Shown here: piece by piece, positions 28,100 through 36,825 of the stretch | How positions within the stretch are numbered: position 1 is the first letter of the stretch | How the letters are laid out: each line of letters begins with the position of its first letter | Source: Flavivirga abyssicola | GTDB lineage: Bacteria > Bacteroidota > Bacteroidia > Flavobacteriales > Flavobacteriaceae | Length of the DNA stretch: 64,000 nucleotides | Assembly (NCBI RefSeq): GCF_030540775.2 | Contig: NZ_CP141266.1 | Coordinates: forward strand, 4,141,001-4,205,000 | Direction of reading: 5' to 3' | Notes under the pieces: generated by a model | The model's input: only the letters and a program-made list of their open reading frames with translations | Database searches by the model: none | What the model was told of the DNA's origin: nothing | Made by a program: the position numbers and the translations under genes

Positions 28100-29596
28100 A
28101 TGGAATTTATAAAAAGCATACAGAAATCAATAGAAAAAAATGCAGAGCATAACTCACTATGTATCAGTAATATTTATTTTACATATAAAGATTTTGAAAT
28201 TGAAGTTAGAAAAATCAGGCAAGCTATTGTAAACACCATTGAAGAAAACGAAAAGTTAATTGGCTTAGTTACTAATGATGATATTCAGACATATGCCAGT
28301 ATTGTTGCACTTTGGTTAGAAGGAAAAGCTTACGTGCCTGTAAACCCAGAAACACCCTTAGACAGAAACCATCATATTTTTGAATTAACAAAAACCAAGT
28401 ATGTCATTGATTCTTCAAAAGAATCCATTTATAATGATTACAAAGTCATCAATTCAAGTATTCTAGAAGACCTCCACCCTAGCCTAAGTCCAAAAGATTT
28501 CTCAGGAGAGCATTTAGCATATATTTTATTCACTTCAGGTACAACTGGTGTGCCAAAAGGAGTCCCTATTACATTTAATAATGTACAAGCTTTGGTAAAT
28601 GCCGTAGATTCAGAGCCAGAATTTAATCTAAATAATACAGACAGATGTCTTCAAATGTTCGAGTTAACGTTTGATTTTTCTGTTGTTACCTATTTATTTC
28701 CTTTGTTGGCAGGGTCATGTATGTATACCATACCAAAAGGAGCTATAAAATATTTTTATGTTTTCAAACTTATCAAAGAGAAAGCACTAACAGTTCTTAC
28801 TATGGTACCGTCAATAATTAATTACTTACGTCCTTATTTTCCAGAAATCAATGAAGAATCTGTAAGGTATTGTAGTTTTGGAGGCGGTGCCCTACATAGT
28901 GATATAGCAAAAGAATGGAGTGAATGTTTACCTAATTGTAAAATATTTAACTATTACGGACCAACTGAGTTTACTGTTTATAGCGGCTTTTATCCCTACC
29001 ATAAAGATACGCATACAAAAGCCTATAATGGCATAATTGCCATTGGAACACCTCAAAAAGACACGCTATACCTTGTTGTAAACGAAAATAATGAAGAAGT
29101 TTCTATTGGTAAAACAGGAGAACTTTGCTTAGGAGGTCCACAAATAACACCAGGATATTGGAAAAATGAAGAAAGAAATAAACAAAGTTTTTTTGTTAGA
29201 AACGAAAATGGTAAAGATATAAGGTATTACAAAACAGGGGATTTATGCATAAAGGATAAGGACAATAATTTTCTTTATGTGGGTAGAGCTGATTTTCAAG
29301 TAAAAATTAGAGGGTATCGTGTCGAGCTATCAGAAATTGAATTTCATGCCAAATCAAAATCTGAAAAAAAAGTCAATATAGTTGCTTTAGATATTAATAA
29401 TAAACTTGGTAATGCCGAACTAGGATTGGCTATTGAATCTGAACCTTTTGATACCTCATATATTTTTGAGTATATGAAAACTAAAATGCCAAATTATATG
29501 ATTCCGATGCATGTCAGGTTCATAAAAAATTTTCCACACAGTATTAACGGTAAAATTGATAGAAAAGAATTAAAAAAACATTTCGATATAAAATAA
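28100..29596 (+). CDS. DltA-like amino-acid adenylating enzyme, second copy
   Basis: The 498-aa enzyme is a clear paralogue of the product of 8509. Its motifs are SGTTGVPKG at 146-154, FELTFDFS with the amino-group-binding Asp, YYGPTE at 286-290, YYKTGDL, GRADFQVK and GYRVELSEIE, and NGKIDR near the C-terminus. The binding-pocket region differs (YCSFGGGALHSD versus YSLFCGEALPLD in copy 1), so it may activate a different amino acid. It is followed 5 bp later by its own carrier gene, but unlike copy 1 no MBOAT follows. Its product may therefore go to cytoplasmic GNAT enzymes (inference). Confidence 0.9.
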   Translation: MEFIKSIQKSIEKNAEHNSLCISNIYFTYKDFEIEVRKIRQAIVNTIEENEKLIGLVTNDDIQTYASIVALWLEGKAYVPVNPETPLDRNHHIFELTKTKYVIDSSKESIYNDYKVINSSILEDLHPSLSPKDFSGEHLAYILFTSGTTGVPKGVPITFNNVQALVNAVDSEPEFNLNNTDRCLQMFELTFDFSVVTYLFPLLAGSCMYTIPKGAIKYFYVFKLIKEKALTVLTMVPSIINYLRPYFPEINEESVRYCSFGGGALHSDIAKEWSECLPNCKIFNYYGPTEFTVYSGFYPYHKDTHTKAYNGIIAIGTPQKDTLYLVVNENNEEVSIGKTGELCLGGPQITPGYWKNEERNKQSFFVRNENGKDIRYYKTGDLCIKDKDNNFLYVGRADFQVKIRGYRVELSEIEFHAKSKSEKKVNIVALDINNKLGNAELGLAIESEPFDTSYIFEYMKTKMPNYMIPMHVRFIKNFPHSINGKIDRKELKKHFDIK

Positions 29597-29601
29597 AACT
29601 T

Positions 29602-29850
29602 ATGAGTAGAGAAGAAATTTTAACAAAAGTCACTAAAGTATTTTCAGGAGTATTAGAGCATAATAATTTTGAACTTACAAATACAACAACAGCAGAAGAT
29701 GTTGATGGTTGGGAATCAATTACACATATGATGATTATTACTGAGATTGAAAAAACCTTTGATATTAAATTTAAGTTAATGGATCTAATGAATATGGACA
29801 GTGTTGGGGATTTATTAAACACTATTGAAACAGAATTGTCAATAAATTAG
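29602..29850 (+). CDS. Acyl/aminoacyl carrier protein, second copy
   Basis: The 82-aa acidic protein has DVDGWESITHMM, with the phosphopantetheine-accepting serine in GWES. It closely resembles the carrier at 10007. Paired with the adenylating enzyme 5 bp upstream, it forms a second activation module. The next gene encodes a PglD-like acetyltransferase rather than an MBOAT. Confidence 0.92.
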   Translation: MSREEILTKVTKVFSGVLEHNNFELTNTTTAEDVDGWESITHMMIITEIEKTFDIKFKLMDLMNMDSVGDLLNTIETELSIN

Positions 29851-29892
29851 TAACTTCATCATTATTAACCCTCTCCCCAAAAAATAATAAAG

Positions 29893-30561
29893 GTGAAAAA
29901 AATAGTAATTATTGGCGCATCAGGTCACGCGAAAGTTATAATCGATATCATTGAAAAACGAAATGAGTATCAAATTATTGGACTTATTGATTCTTACAAA
30001 AATGCTAATCAAAAAATAATGGGTTATAGCATTTTAGGAAAAGAAGATTTAATACCAGAGTTGATAGAAAAAGAAAAAATTGTTGGAGGGGTTATCGCTA
30101 TTGGAGATAATTGGTCAAGAAATAAAGTGAGGGATATTATTAAAAAAGTTGCTCCAGAATTTAAGTTTTTACCAGCTATACACCCAAACGCAATTTTATG
30201 TAACAATATAAAAATAGAACCTGGCGTCGTTATAATGGCTGGGGCAATAGTAAATACTGAAGCTAAAATAGCCCCCTTTTGTATTTTAAATACAAATTCG
30301 TCTTTAGGACACGATAGTATTATGCATAGCTTTTCCAGTTTGGCTCCCAACGCAACCATTGGCGGGAATGTTAGCATAGGCGAATTTTCGGCAGTGTCTA
30401 TAGGAGCAACGATTATTCAGGATATAAACATAGGGACGCATACTGTTATTGGGGCTGGAACTTTAGCTCTGGAAGATATAGGAAATAACCTTCTAGTATA
30501 TGGTGTACCAGGAAAAAAGATTAGGGATAGACAAATAGGAGAACCATATTTAGCAAAATAA
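29893..30561 (+). CDS. PglD-like sugar N-acyltransferase, copy 1
   Basis: The gene starts with GTG 29893 (MKKIVIIGASGHAKVI). The 222-aa product has the two parts of PglD-type enzymes: an N-terminal Rossmann-like UDP-sugar-binding domain with GASGHAKV at 8-15, and a left-handed beta-helix from about residue 95. His140 in LGHDSIMH is the expected catalytic base. Such enzymes acylate the 4-amino group of UDP-4-amino-trideoxy sugars using acetyl-CoA. Because an aminoacyl carrier gene lies directly upstream, an aminoacyl donor is worth considering, but acetyl-CoA is the default. The amino-sugar aminotransferase usually found beside it is absent. Confidence 0.88.
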   Translation: MKKIVIIGASGHAKVIIDIIEKRNEYQIIGLIDSYKNANQKIMGYSILGKEDLIPELIEKEKIVGGVIAIGDNWSRNKVRDIIKKVAPEFKFLPAIHPNAILCNNIKIEPGVVIMAGAIVNTEAKIAPFCILNTNSSLGHDSIMHSFSSLAPNATIGGNVSIGEFSAVSIGATIIQDINIGTHTVIGAGTLALEDIGNNLLVYGVPGKKIRDRQIGEPYLAK

Positions 30562-30591
30562 TATGTTTTTTAAACAAATAAGAATTATTTA

Positions 30592-31194
30592 ATGTACTCA
30601 TTATTTTTTAAACATTTTCTGGACTTTTTAATTTCAGTAATAGGCTTAATCGTTTTATCTCCGCTGATTTTAATTATTATAATGGTATTAATCTTTACCA
30701 ATAAAGGTAAACCCTTTTTTTTACAGCAAAGACCAGGCAAAGACGGAAAGCTTTTTAAGATTATAAAATTTAAAACGATGACGGATTTAAATCCGAATTC
30801 TAAAAAGGGTGAGCATAGCCTTAGTCGTGTTACAAAGCCAGGAGCTTTTATAAGAAAATATTCGTTAGATGAAGTTTTACAGCTTGTCAATGTTTTAAAA
30901 GGAGATATGAGTATCATTGGCCCGAGACCTTTATTGGTAGAATATTTACCATTATATAACGATGTTCAAAAAACAAGACACCATGTTAGACCAGGTATTA
31001 CTGGATGGGCACAAGTAAAAGGAAGGAATGCATTAAGTTGGGATCAAAAATTCGGATATGATGTATGGTATGTAAAGAATTTAAGCTTAAGCTTAGATGT
31101 GAAAATTTTTTTCCTAACAGTTCTCAAAGTTATTAAAAAAGACGGGGTTAATACTAATGAAAATATGACTATGCCTACATGGAAAGGTAATTAA
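30592..31194 (+). CDS. Initiating phosphoglycosyl transferase (PglC type), copy 2
   Basis: The 200-aa protein has one membrane helix (residues 9-36) and the PglC core: Asp93-Glu94 in KYSLDEVLQL, SIIGPRPLLVEY, and VRPGITGWAQVKGRN. In copy 1 the corresponding segment is TGLAQISGRN; the tryptophan form here is the common PglC form. Having a second initiating enzyme in one locus suggests two different first sugars or two glycans. It is sandwiched between two PglD-like genes. The last 20 residues (TNENMTMPTWKGN) match the Bacteroidota branch of this family. Confidence 0.92.
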   Translation: MYSLFFKHFLDFLISVIGLIVLSPLILIIIMVLIFTNKGKPFFLQQRPGKDGKLFKIIKFKTMTDLNPNSKKGEHSLSRVTKPGAFIRKYSLDEVLQLVNVLKGDMSIIGPRPLLVEYLPLYNDVQKTRHHVRPGITGWAQVKGRNALSWDQKFGYDVWYVKNLSLSLDVKIFFLTVLKVIKKDGVNTNENMTMPTWKGN

Positions 31195-31244
31195 GGTATA
31201 AAAATGTTTACAAAATTCGATTAATAAAAGAATCAACCTATAAA

Positions 31245-31868
31245 ATGAAAAATAAAGTAAGAATATATGGTGCTGGTGGTCACTCTCAAGTAATAAAAGA
31301 AGTTTTAGAGATTAATAATTATATAGTCACAGATACTTTTGATGACAAGCCAGAAGGTGTTCACCATGCCTCTAAAAATGTTGCTGGTGGCGCTAGAAAA
31401 AACCTAAACACTTTTCCTCATGAAGGCGATCCTGTAATTATAGCTGTTGGAATAAATGCGGAACGTGCAGAAATTGCTGGTTTTCTAAATTGTACTTATG
31501 AGAAAGCGATTCATCAATCGGCCATTATTTCAAATACGACAAAAATTGATGAAGGTACCGTGGTGTTCGCAGGCGCTATTATTCAACCCAACACTTCTAT
31601 CGGGAAACATGTCATTATAAATACTGGTGCAAGTGTTGATCATGATAACGTTATTGGTGATTATGCCCATATCTCTCCTAAAGCAGCCTTATGTGGTCAT
31701 GTAGAAGTTGGAGAAGGATCTCATGTAGGTGTTGGCGCTGTAGTAATACCAAAAGTAAAAATTGGTAAATGGTGTACTATTGGTGCCGGAACGATTGTAT
31801 TAAAAGATGTCCCTGATTATTCAACTGTTGTTGGAAATCCAGGAAAAGTAATAAAAACTAAAAAGTAG
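31245..31868 (+). CDS. PglD-like sugar N-acyltransferase, copy 2
   Basis: The 207-aa protein has the same two-part layout as the product of 29893: an N-terminal YGAGGHSQVIKEV nucleotide-sugar-binding loop and C-terminal hexapeptide repeats ending in VVGNPGKVIK. The catalytic His is His133 in VDHDN. It is typical of flavobacterial acetyltransferases placed after a PglC-like enzyme, probably acetylating the 4-amino group of a UDP-trideoxy sugar. No aminotransferase follows; instead an FAD-binding fusion gene starts 7 bp later. Confidence 0.9.
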   Translation: MKNKVRIYGAGGHSQVIKEVLEINNYIVTDTFDDKPEGVHHASKNVAGGARKNLNTFPHEGDPVIIAVGINAERAEIAGFLNCTYEKAIHQSAIISNTTKIDEGTVVFAGAIIQPNTSIGKHVIINTGASVDHDNVIGDYAHISPKAALCGHVEVGEGSHVGVGAVVIPKVKIGKWCTIGAGTIVLKDVPDYSTVVGNPGKVIKTKK

Positions 31869-31875
31869 AGTTAAG

Positions 31876-34539
31876 TTGGAAACACATAAAAAAATATCAG
31901 ATATTACATTTATTGGTTCTGGGATTTCAACCTCTTTCAGTATTATAAATTTTTTGGATCAGATCAATAATGAAGTTCATGTTGATAGTAAAATATCCAT
32001 CAGCATTATTGAAAAATATTCTGAATTCAACATTGGTATTCCATACGGTACGAGATCTGGCTTCTCAACCCTTTTAATAACTTCTTTGAGGAATTTTTTA
32101 ATAGAACCAGAACTTGGTTTGTTTATAAAGTGGCTCAATAAAAATAAAACTTGGCTTTTAAATGAATTTGAAAAAGAAGGGGGTGCATTATCTAAAAAAT
32201 GGCTTTTAGATAATGAAGAAAAGATCAGTAATAATAACTGGGAAGATCTTTTTATCCCACGACGCTTTTTTGGCTGCTATATTAATTTAAGAGTTAACAA
32301 TAAAATAAAAGAACTTACAGAGAAAGGACTTGTTAATGTTAACTTCGTTACTGGAGAAGTAATAGATCTAGATAAAAACAAATCCAACTATAAAATATTT
32401 CTAGAGAACGGTACAGAAATAAGTGCTAAAAAAGTAGTCTTATCTGTGGGGTCATTGCCAATAAATTATCTATGGAGAAACAAGGATCTCATCGAAGAGA
32501 AAAACTTGCTGTTTGTTAATAATCCTTATAAACCAGAATTAAAAGTTATTCTAGAAAAGGTAGAGAATTTTATTAATAACAGAGATGGGGAAGTAACAAA
32601 TGTACTAATCGTTGGGGCTAATGCTAGTGCTTTAGAATTAATCTATAAGCTTAACGATTATACAAAAAACAAGCATAATGAAACTAATTTCACTTTCCTT
32701 TCAACACATGGTACGGTTCCTGATGCTGTAATTGATTTCGAAAAACAGAAAGAGTTTGTTCCAAATCATTTAAATGAATTAAAAAAAGAGAAAAAAATAA
32801 CGGCTAAAGCGATAGCTGAAGCGACTTTTAAAGATCTGGATTCTGCCGATCAAATTAACTTGGGAGCAGCATCTACGGTTGAAATAATTTCAAAATATTT
32901 TGGGGTCTTACTTGAAACCCTCAGCTCAAAAGAGCTTAAAAAATTCGCTTGCAAGTATGGCAATCAAATAGGAAGAAGGCAACGTTGTGCAGGTTTACAC
33001 TACTCAAATGTTATAACAGGGTTAGAAAAAGAAAATAGGTTTGAACATATACGAGGCCGATTCAATGATTTAGTGGAATCAGACGCTAATGGGAATTATA
33101 GTTTGAAATATCTGGATACTTCCACAAAAAAGGAAAAAACACATGATAAACATTTTCATTTAGTTGTTAATTGTGTTGGAAGCAAAAATTTAGATAAAGA
33201 TGACATTCCAGCAATACACCAAAATTTAATAAGAAAAGGTTACTGTATTCCTAATGAATCTAAAATTGGATTCCATGTAAACGATTCACTAGAAGCTAGT
33301 AAAGACCTCTACATTATGGGACCTATGTTAGCAGGAAATGTCATAGAAAAAAAACCTATATGGCACGTAGAACACTGTGGAAGAATTATAGGGCTATCTA
33401 AAATTTTATCAAAAATTATAGCTGATGACTTATTTAAGCCCAAGAATTACAAACCAAAAGATTATAAGTTAGTAGTTAATAATTTAGATAATGATTTAGA
33501 TATCATTAAATATAAAAAATTATTAAAGGAGAATTGGAATAATAATATTTACTATGCCTATGATCATTTAAAGTATTTTGAAAAAAATAAAAGTACTTTA
33601 AAATATTTTCTATTTGAAGTTAATGGTTTTCCTAAAATATTAATGCCCATTATTTTACGGATAGTAAAATCAAAAGAAACTAATTCGGAATACTTTGATG
33701 CTATTACGCCTTATGGATATAATGGACCACTATATAATGATGCCACTGAATTAGATTTAAAAGAGTTCTGGAAAGCTGTAGATAATTGGTACAAAAAGAA
33801 CAATGTCATCACTGAGTTTATTAGATTTAGTTTAAACAAAAATTATCTGGGTTATACAGGGTTGTTGATCAATTCACTTTCGAATGTAAAAGGTATACTT
33901 TATAATGATTTTGAAAAACAATGGGATGCGTTTTCATCCAAAGTAAGAAATAATTACCGTAAAGCTATTTCATTTAAATTGGGATTGAAAATTTTTAATA
34001 ATACTGATATTAATGAGGATGTAATCAAGATTTTTTTCGACATTTATACCGAAACCATGGTAAGGCATAATGCCAAAAAAATATATTTTTTCTCTTTAGA
34101 GTATTTCAAGAACTTAATTCTTAACAATGTTGATGAGTTTGCTATCGCTATGGCTTATCAGGGTGATATCCCTGTTTCGGCCGAACTCATCATAAAAAAC
34201 GGCACCACATTCTTTGCTTTTCTAGGAGGAACAGATTCTAATTATTATAACCAGAGACCTAATGATTTTTTAAGGGTAGAAATTATTAAATGGGCTATCA
34301 AAAATAATTTTAAACAATACATACTCGGTGGAGGATTGAAAAATAATGATGGATTATATAAGAGTAAAAAAGCACTTTTCCCTAAAGATGAAGATGTAAC
34401 ATTTTATACTGGTAGGAAAATAATTGATTATAAAGCCTACGACAAGCTCTGTGAAAACCATATGGATGATTATGCTAATATCCATGAAGAGGAATTAAAA
34501 AATTACTTTTTTCCATTATATCGATTTAATAATAGATAA
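31876..34539 (+). CDS. FAD/NAD(P)-binding protein fused to a FemAB/GNAT-like acyltransferase
   Basis: Start is TTG 31876, because the frame has a stop 22 bp upstream and no ATG. Residues 1 to about 525 form a flavoprotein-like domain of the YdhS/NAD_binding_9 type: the dinucleotide loop ITFIGSGISTSF at 10-21, a second Rossmann motif VLIVGANASALEL at 243-255, and LVVNCVG at 429-435. Residues 545-887 are a FemAB/GNAT-like domain with YGYNGPLY, IPVSAELI and a glycine-rich YILGGGLKNNDGLYKSK motif, clearly related to the product of 35761. The fusion suggests that an oxidised or otherwise redox-modified acyl group is handed straight to a transferase (inference). The flavin substrate is unknown. Confidence 0.82.
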   Translation: METHKKISDITFIGSGISTSFSIINFLDQINNEVHVDSKISISIIEKYSEFNIGIPYGTRSGFSTLLITSLRNFLIEPELGLFIKWLNKNKTWLLNEFEKEGGALSKKWLLDNEEKISNNNWEDLFIPRRFFGCYINLRVNNKIKELTEKGLVNVNFVTGEVIDLDKNKSNYKIFLENGTEISAKKVVLSVGSLPINYLWRNKDLIEEKNLLFVNNPYKPELKVILEKVENFINNRDGEVTNVLIVGANASALELIYKLNDYTKNKHNETNFTFLSTHGTVPDAVIDFEKQKEFVPNHLNELKKEKKITAKAIAEATFKDLDSADQINLGAASTVEIISKYFGVLLETLSSKELKKFACKYGNQIGRRQRCAGLHYSNVITGLEKENRFEHIRGRFNDLVESDANGNYSLKYLDTSTKKEKTHDKHFHLVVNCVGSKNLDKDDIPAIHQNLIRKGYCIPNESKIGFHVNDSLEASKDLYIMGPMLAGNVIEKKPIWHVEHCGRIIGLSKILSKIIADDLFKPKNYKPKDYKLVVNNLDNDLDIIKYKKLLKENWNNNIYYAYDHLKYFEKNKSTLKYFLFEVNGFPKILMPIILRIVKSKETNSEYFDAITPYGYNGPLYNDATELDLKEFWKAVDNWYKKNNVITEFIRFSLNKNYLGYTGLLINSLSNVKGILYNDFEKQWDAFSSKVRNNYRKAISFKLGLKIFNNTDINEDVIKIFFDIYTETMVRHNAKKIYFFSLEYFKNLILNNVDEFAIAMAYQGDIPVSAELIIKNGTTFFAFLGGTDSNYYNQRPNDFLRVEIIKWAIKNNFKQYILGGGLKNNDGLYKSKKALFPKDEDVTFYTGRKIIDYKAYDKLCENHMDDYANIHEEELKNYFFPLYRFNNR

Positions 34540-34567
34540 AAACATATAAGCCCTAGCCTCCCCTATA

Positions 34568-35713
34568 ATGACTAAAAAAAATAGCGATTTCTTTTTTGAA
34601 TATTATGAAAAAAGTAACATTCCAGATACTTTTAATGAGGTTTTGCATGTACAAGAACAAAAAACTTTTATTAATTCTAATTATGATGTAGACAAAAATT
34701 TAGATATTATTAATTCTATATTTTTTGTGCCAAATTATATTGTTCCCAAAATTGATAGTAAACTCTTTAATATAAAAAAAGTTACTCAATTCTTCAAGGG
34801 GTATACCATTTTATTGGATGGATTTGCCTCTGTTGATGAATATTTGAAATTCCGATTCAAAAAAAATGCTAAATCTATTCTCAAAAGAGTTAAAAGGTTA
34901 GAGTTGTGTTTTCCTGTTAGCTACCAGTTTTATTATGGAAATATTTCTGAGGATGATTATGATCTTTTAATGAACACGCTTAAAAAGATGATCATAAATA
35001 GGTTTAAACAAAGAGATGATGTTAGTCAAAACCTTCTAAACTGGGATCATTATCATAAAATATTTTTTAATTTAATTAATGAAAAAAAAGCATCCCTTTT
35101 CGTCATTAAAAATGATACAGAGCCCATATGCATATCTATAAGCAATCATTATAACGGAAAGTTATTTAGTTCTGTGTCTTCATACGATATCGATTATGGT
35201 AAATTTAGTTTAGGAAATATTGAAATCTATAAAAAATTAGAATGGTGTATTGAAAATGGGCATAATGCTTATGAAATGGGTATGGGGGATTTAAGCTATA
35301 AGCGTGAGTGGTCTAATAATATATATAATTTCGAACATCAAATTATATATCCCAAGAAATCATTTTTTGTAATTATACTGGCAAACATTGAATACCTTAA
35401 AGTATTAACCAAAGAAGAGATATACAAAATAGCATATGTGAAATATAAAGCTTGGAAAGCAAAACGTAAAAAACCAAAACCTTTTCTGGCAAAATATACT
35501 ACATCAAAATTTGATAGTGAATCAAACATTGAAAATTTAATAGTAGTAGATGTTAATTTAGAAAATTATCATTTTTTAAGAAAACCTTTTTTCGATTTCT
35601 TGTATTCAAACATGGAAAATATTAATACTGTAACGGTATATGAGGTTTCAAAACACACAAAAACATATTTAATCGTTGGAAAAACAAACAGGCAACAAGT
35701 TATTTTTATATAA
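34568..35713 (+). CDS. GNAT acyltransferase of the CelD/FemAB type, dispersed array member 7
   Basis: The 381-aa protein is homologous to the six-gene array at 15050-21851: KKNAKSILKRVKRLELCF, FYYGNI, EPICISISN, YDIDYGKFSLG and YEMGMGDLSYKREW. It has the C-terminal extra domain (FLRKPFFDFLYSNMENINT). The GNIEIYKKLEWC helix is most like member 6 (GHIEIYKQIEWC), so it probably arose from that gene and moved about 13 kb. It sits between the FAD fusion and a stand-alone FemAB-like gene, which places both acyltransferase families side by side. Confidence 0.82.
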   Translation: MTKKNSDFFFEYYEKSNIPDTFNEVLHVQEQKTFINSNYDVDKNLDIINSIFFVPNYIVPKIDSKLFNIKKVTQFFKGYTILLDGFASVDEYLKFRFKKNAKSILKRVKRLELCFPVSYQFYYGNISEDDYDLLMNTLKKMIINRFKQRDDVSQNLLNWDHYHKIFFNLINEKKASLFVIKNDTEPICISISNHYNGKLFSSVSSYDIDYGKFSLGNIEIYKKLEWCIENGHNAYEMGMGDLSYKREWSNNIYNFEHQIIYPKKSFFVIILANIEYLKVLTKEEIYKIAYVKYKAWKAKRKKPKPFLAKYTTSKFDSESNIENLIVVDVNLENYHFLRKPFFDFLYSNMENINTVTVYEVSKHTKTYLIVGKTNRQQVIFI

Positions 35714-35760
35714 TTATATAACCAATTTTAAATAGATGTAGCAGGAATTAAACTCAAAGC

Positions 35761-36807
35761 ATGGGACGTAAATTAATAGCAAATTTAAAGGTTATCCATA
35801 AAAAAACAGAATGGCACAATACGCTAGATGATATTGGCTATTATGATTTTTATCACACTTATGATTATCATTATTTATCTAAATTACATGATGAAAAAGC
35901 TGTTTTGCTTAAATATACTGAAGGAAATAAAGTTATCTGTTTTCCTTTCTTGATAAGAAAAATTAACGATACAGATTATTTTGATGCCACATCTGTATAT
36001 GGATATGCAGGTCCTTTACAAAAGAATCTTGATAAAAATTTTGACAACAACCTCTTTTCAAAAGCACTAAACAATTATTTTGTTCAGGAAAATATTATTT
36101 CGGTCTTTTCAAGGTTAAACCCATTTATTCATAATCAAGAACTCATATTAAAAAATATAGGTAAAATAAAAGAACTAGGTAATGTAGTTAATATCGATTT
36201 AACCCTACCTCTGGAAAAACAACGTGCATCCTATTCTAAAATTACGAAACGTTACATAAATAAATGCAGAAAACAATGCCATGTAGTAAGAAGTAATTGT
36301 CCGTCAGATATAGACAGTTTTGTAAATCTATATTATGAAAATATGGATCGTGTTAACGCAAAAGAAAATTATTATTTTTCAAAGGACTATTTTTTAAAAT
36401 TTGTAACCAGTAATGACTATGAAACGGATATCTTATTTGCGGTTTTAAAAGATACAAATGAAATCATTTCTTCTGCACTGATGGTAAAAACAAATAACGT
36501 TGTTCAATATCATCTTTCCGGAACCAAGGCTGAATTTTTAGACCTTTCCCCTATTCGCTTGCTAATTGATGAAATGAGAATTATTTCTAAAAATGAAAAT
36601 AAAACTTTTTTTAACCTTGGGGGAGGATTAGGCAATTCTGATGATGGGCTGTTTAGGTTTAAATCTTCATTTTCTAAAGACTTTAAACCTTTTAAAATAT
36701 GGAAGCATATAATAAACAAAAAAGTCTATGATAGCTTAGTAGAAGAATACGTACCTCCAGGTTGTGATTTCGATTTTTTCCCACTATATAGATGCAATAG
36801 ATTGTAA
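35761..36807 (+). CDS. FemAB-like acyl/aminoacyltransferase
   Basis: The 348-aa protein resembles the C-terminal half of the 887-aa fusion and FemA/FemB-type aminoacyltransferases. Shared elements are VYGYAGPLQ in the N-terminal subdomain, KITKRYINKCRKQC, a GNAT beta-strand region ISSALMVKTNNVVQYHLSG, and FNLGGGLGNSDDGLFRFKSSFS near the end. There is no signal peptide, so it is cytoplasmic. FemAB enzymes move amino acids from aminoacyl-tRNA to lipid-linked peptidoglycan precursors; relatives in polysaccharide loci probably acylate sugars. The 3' end converges on a minus-strand gene after 18 bp. Confidence 0.8.
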   Translation: MGRKLIANLKVIHKKTEWHNTLDDIGYYDFYHTYDYHYLSKLHDEKAVLLKYTEGNKVICFPFLIRKINDTDYFDATSVYGYAGPLQKNLDKNFDNNLFSKALNNYFVQENIISVFSRLNPFIHNQELILKNIGKIKELGNVVNIDLTLPLEKQRASYSKITKRYINKCRKQCHVVRSNCPSDIDSFVNLYYENMDRVNAKENYYFSKDYFLKFVTSNDYETDILFAVLKDTNEIISSALMVKTNNVVQYHLSGTKAEFLDLSPIRLLIDEMRIISKNENKTFFNLGGGLGNSDDGLFRFKSSFSKDFKPFKIWKHIINKKVYDSLVEEYVPPGCDFDFFPLYRCNRL

Positions 36808-36825
36808 ATAGCAATGAAATGACAA

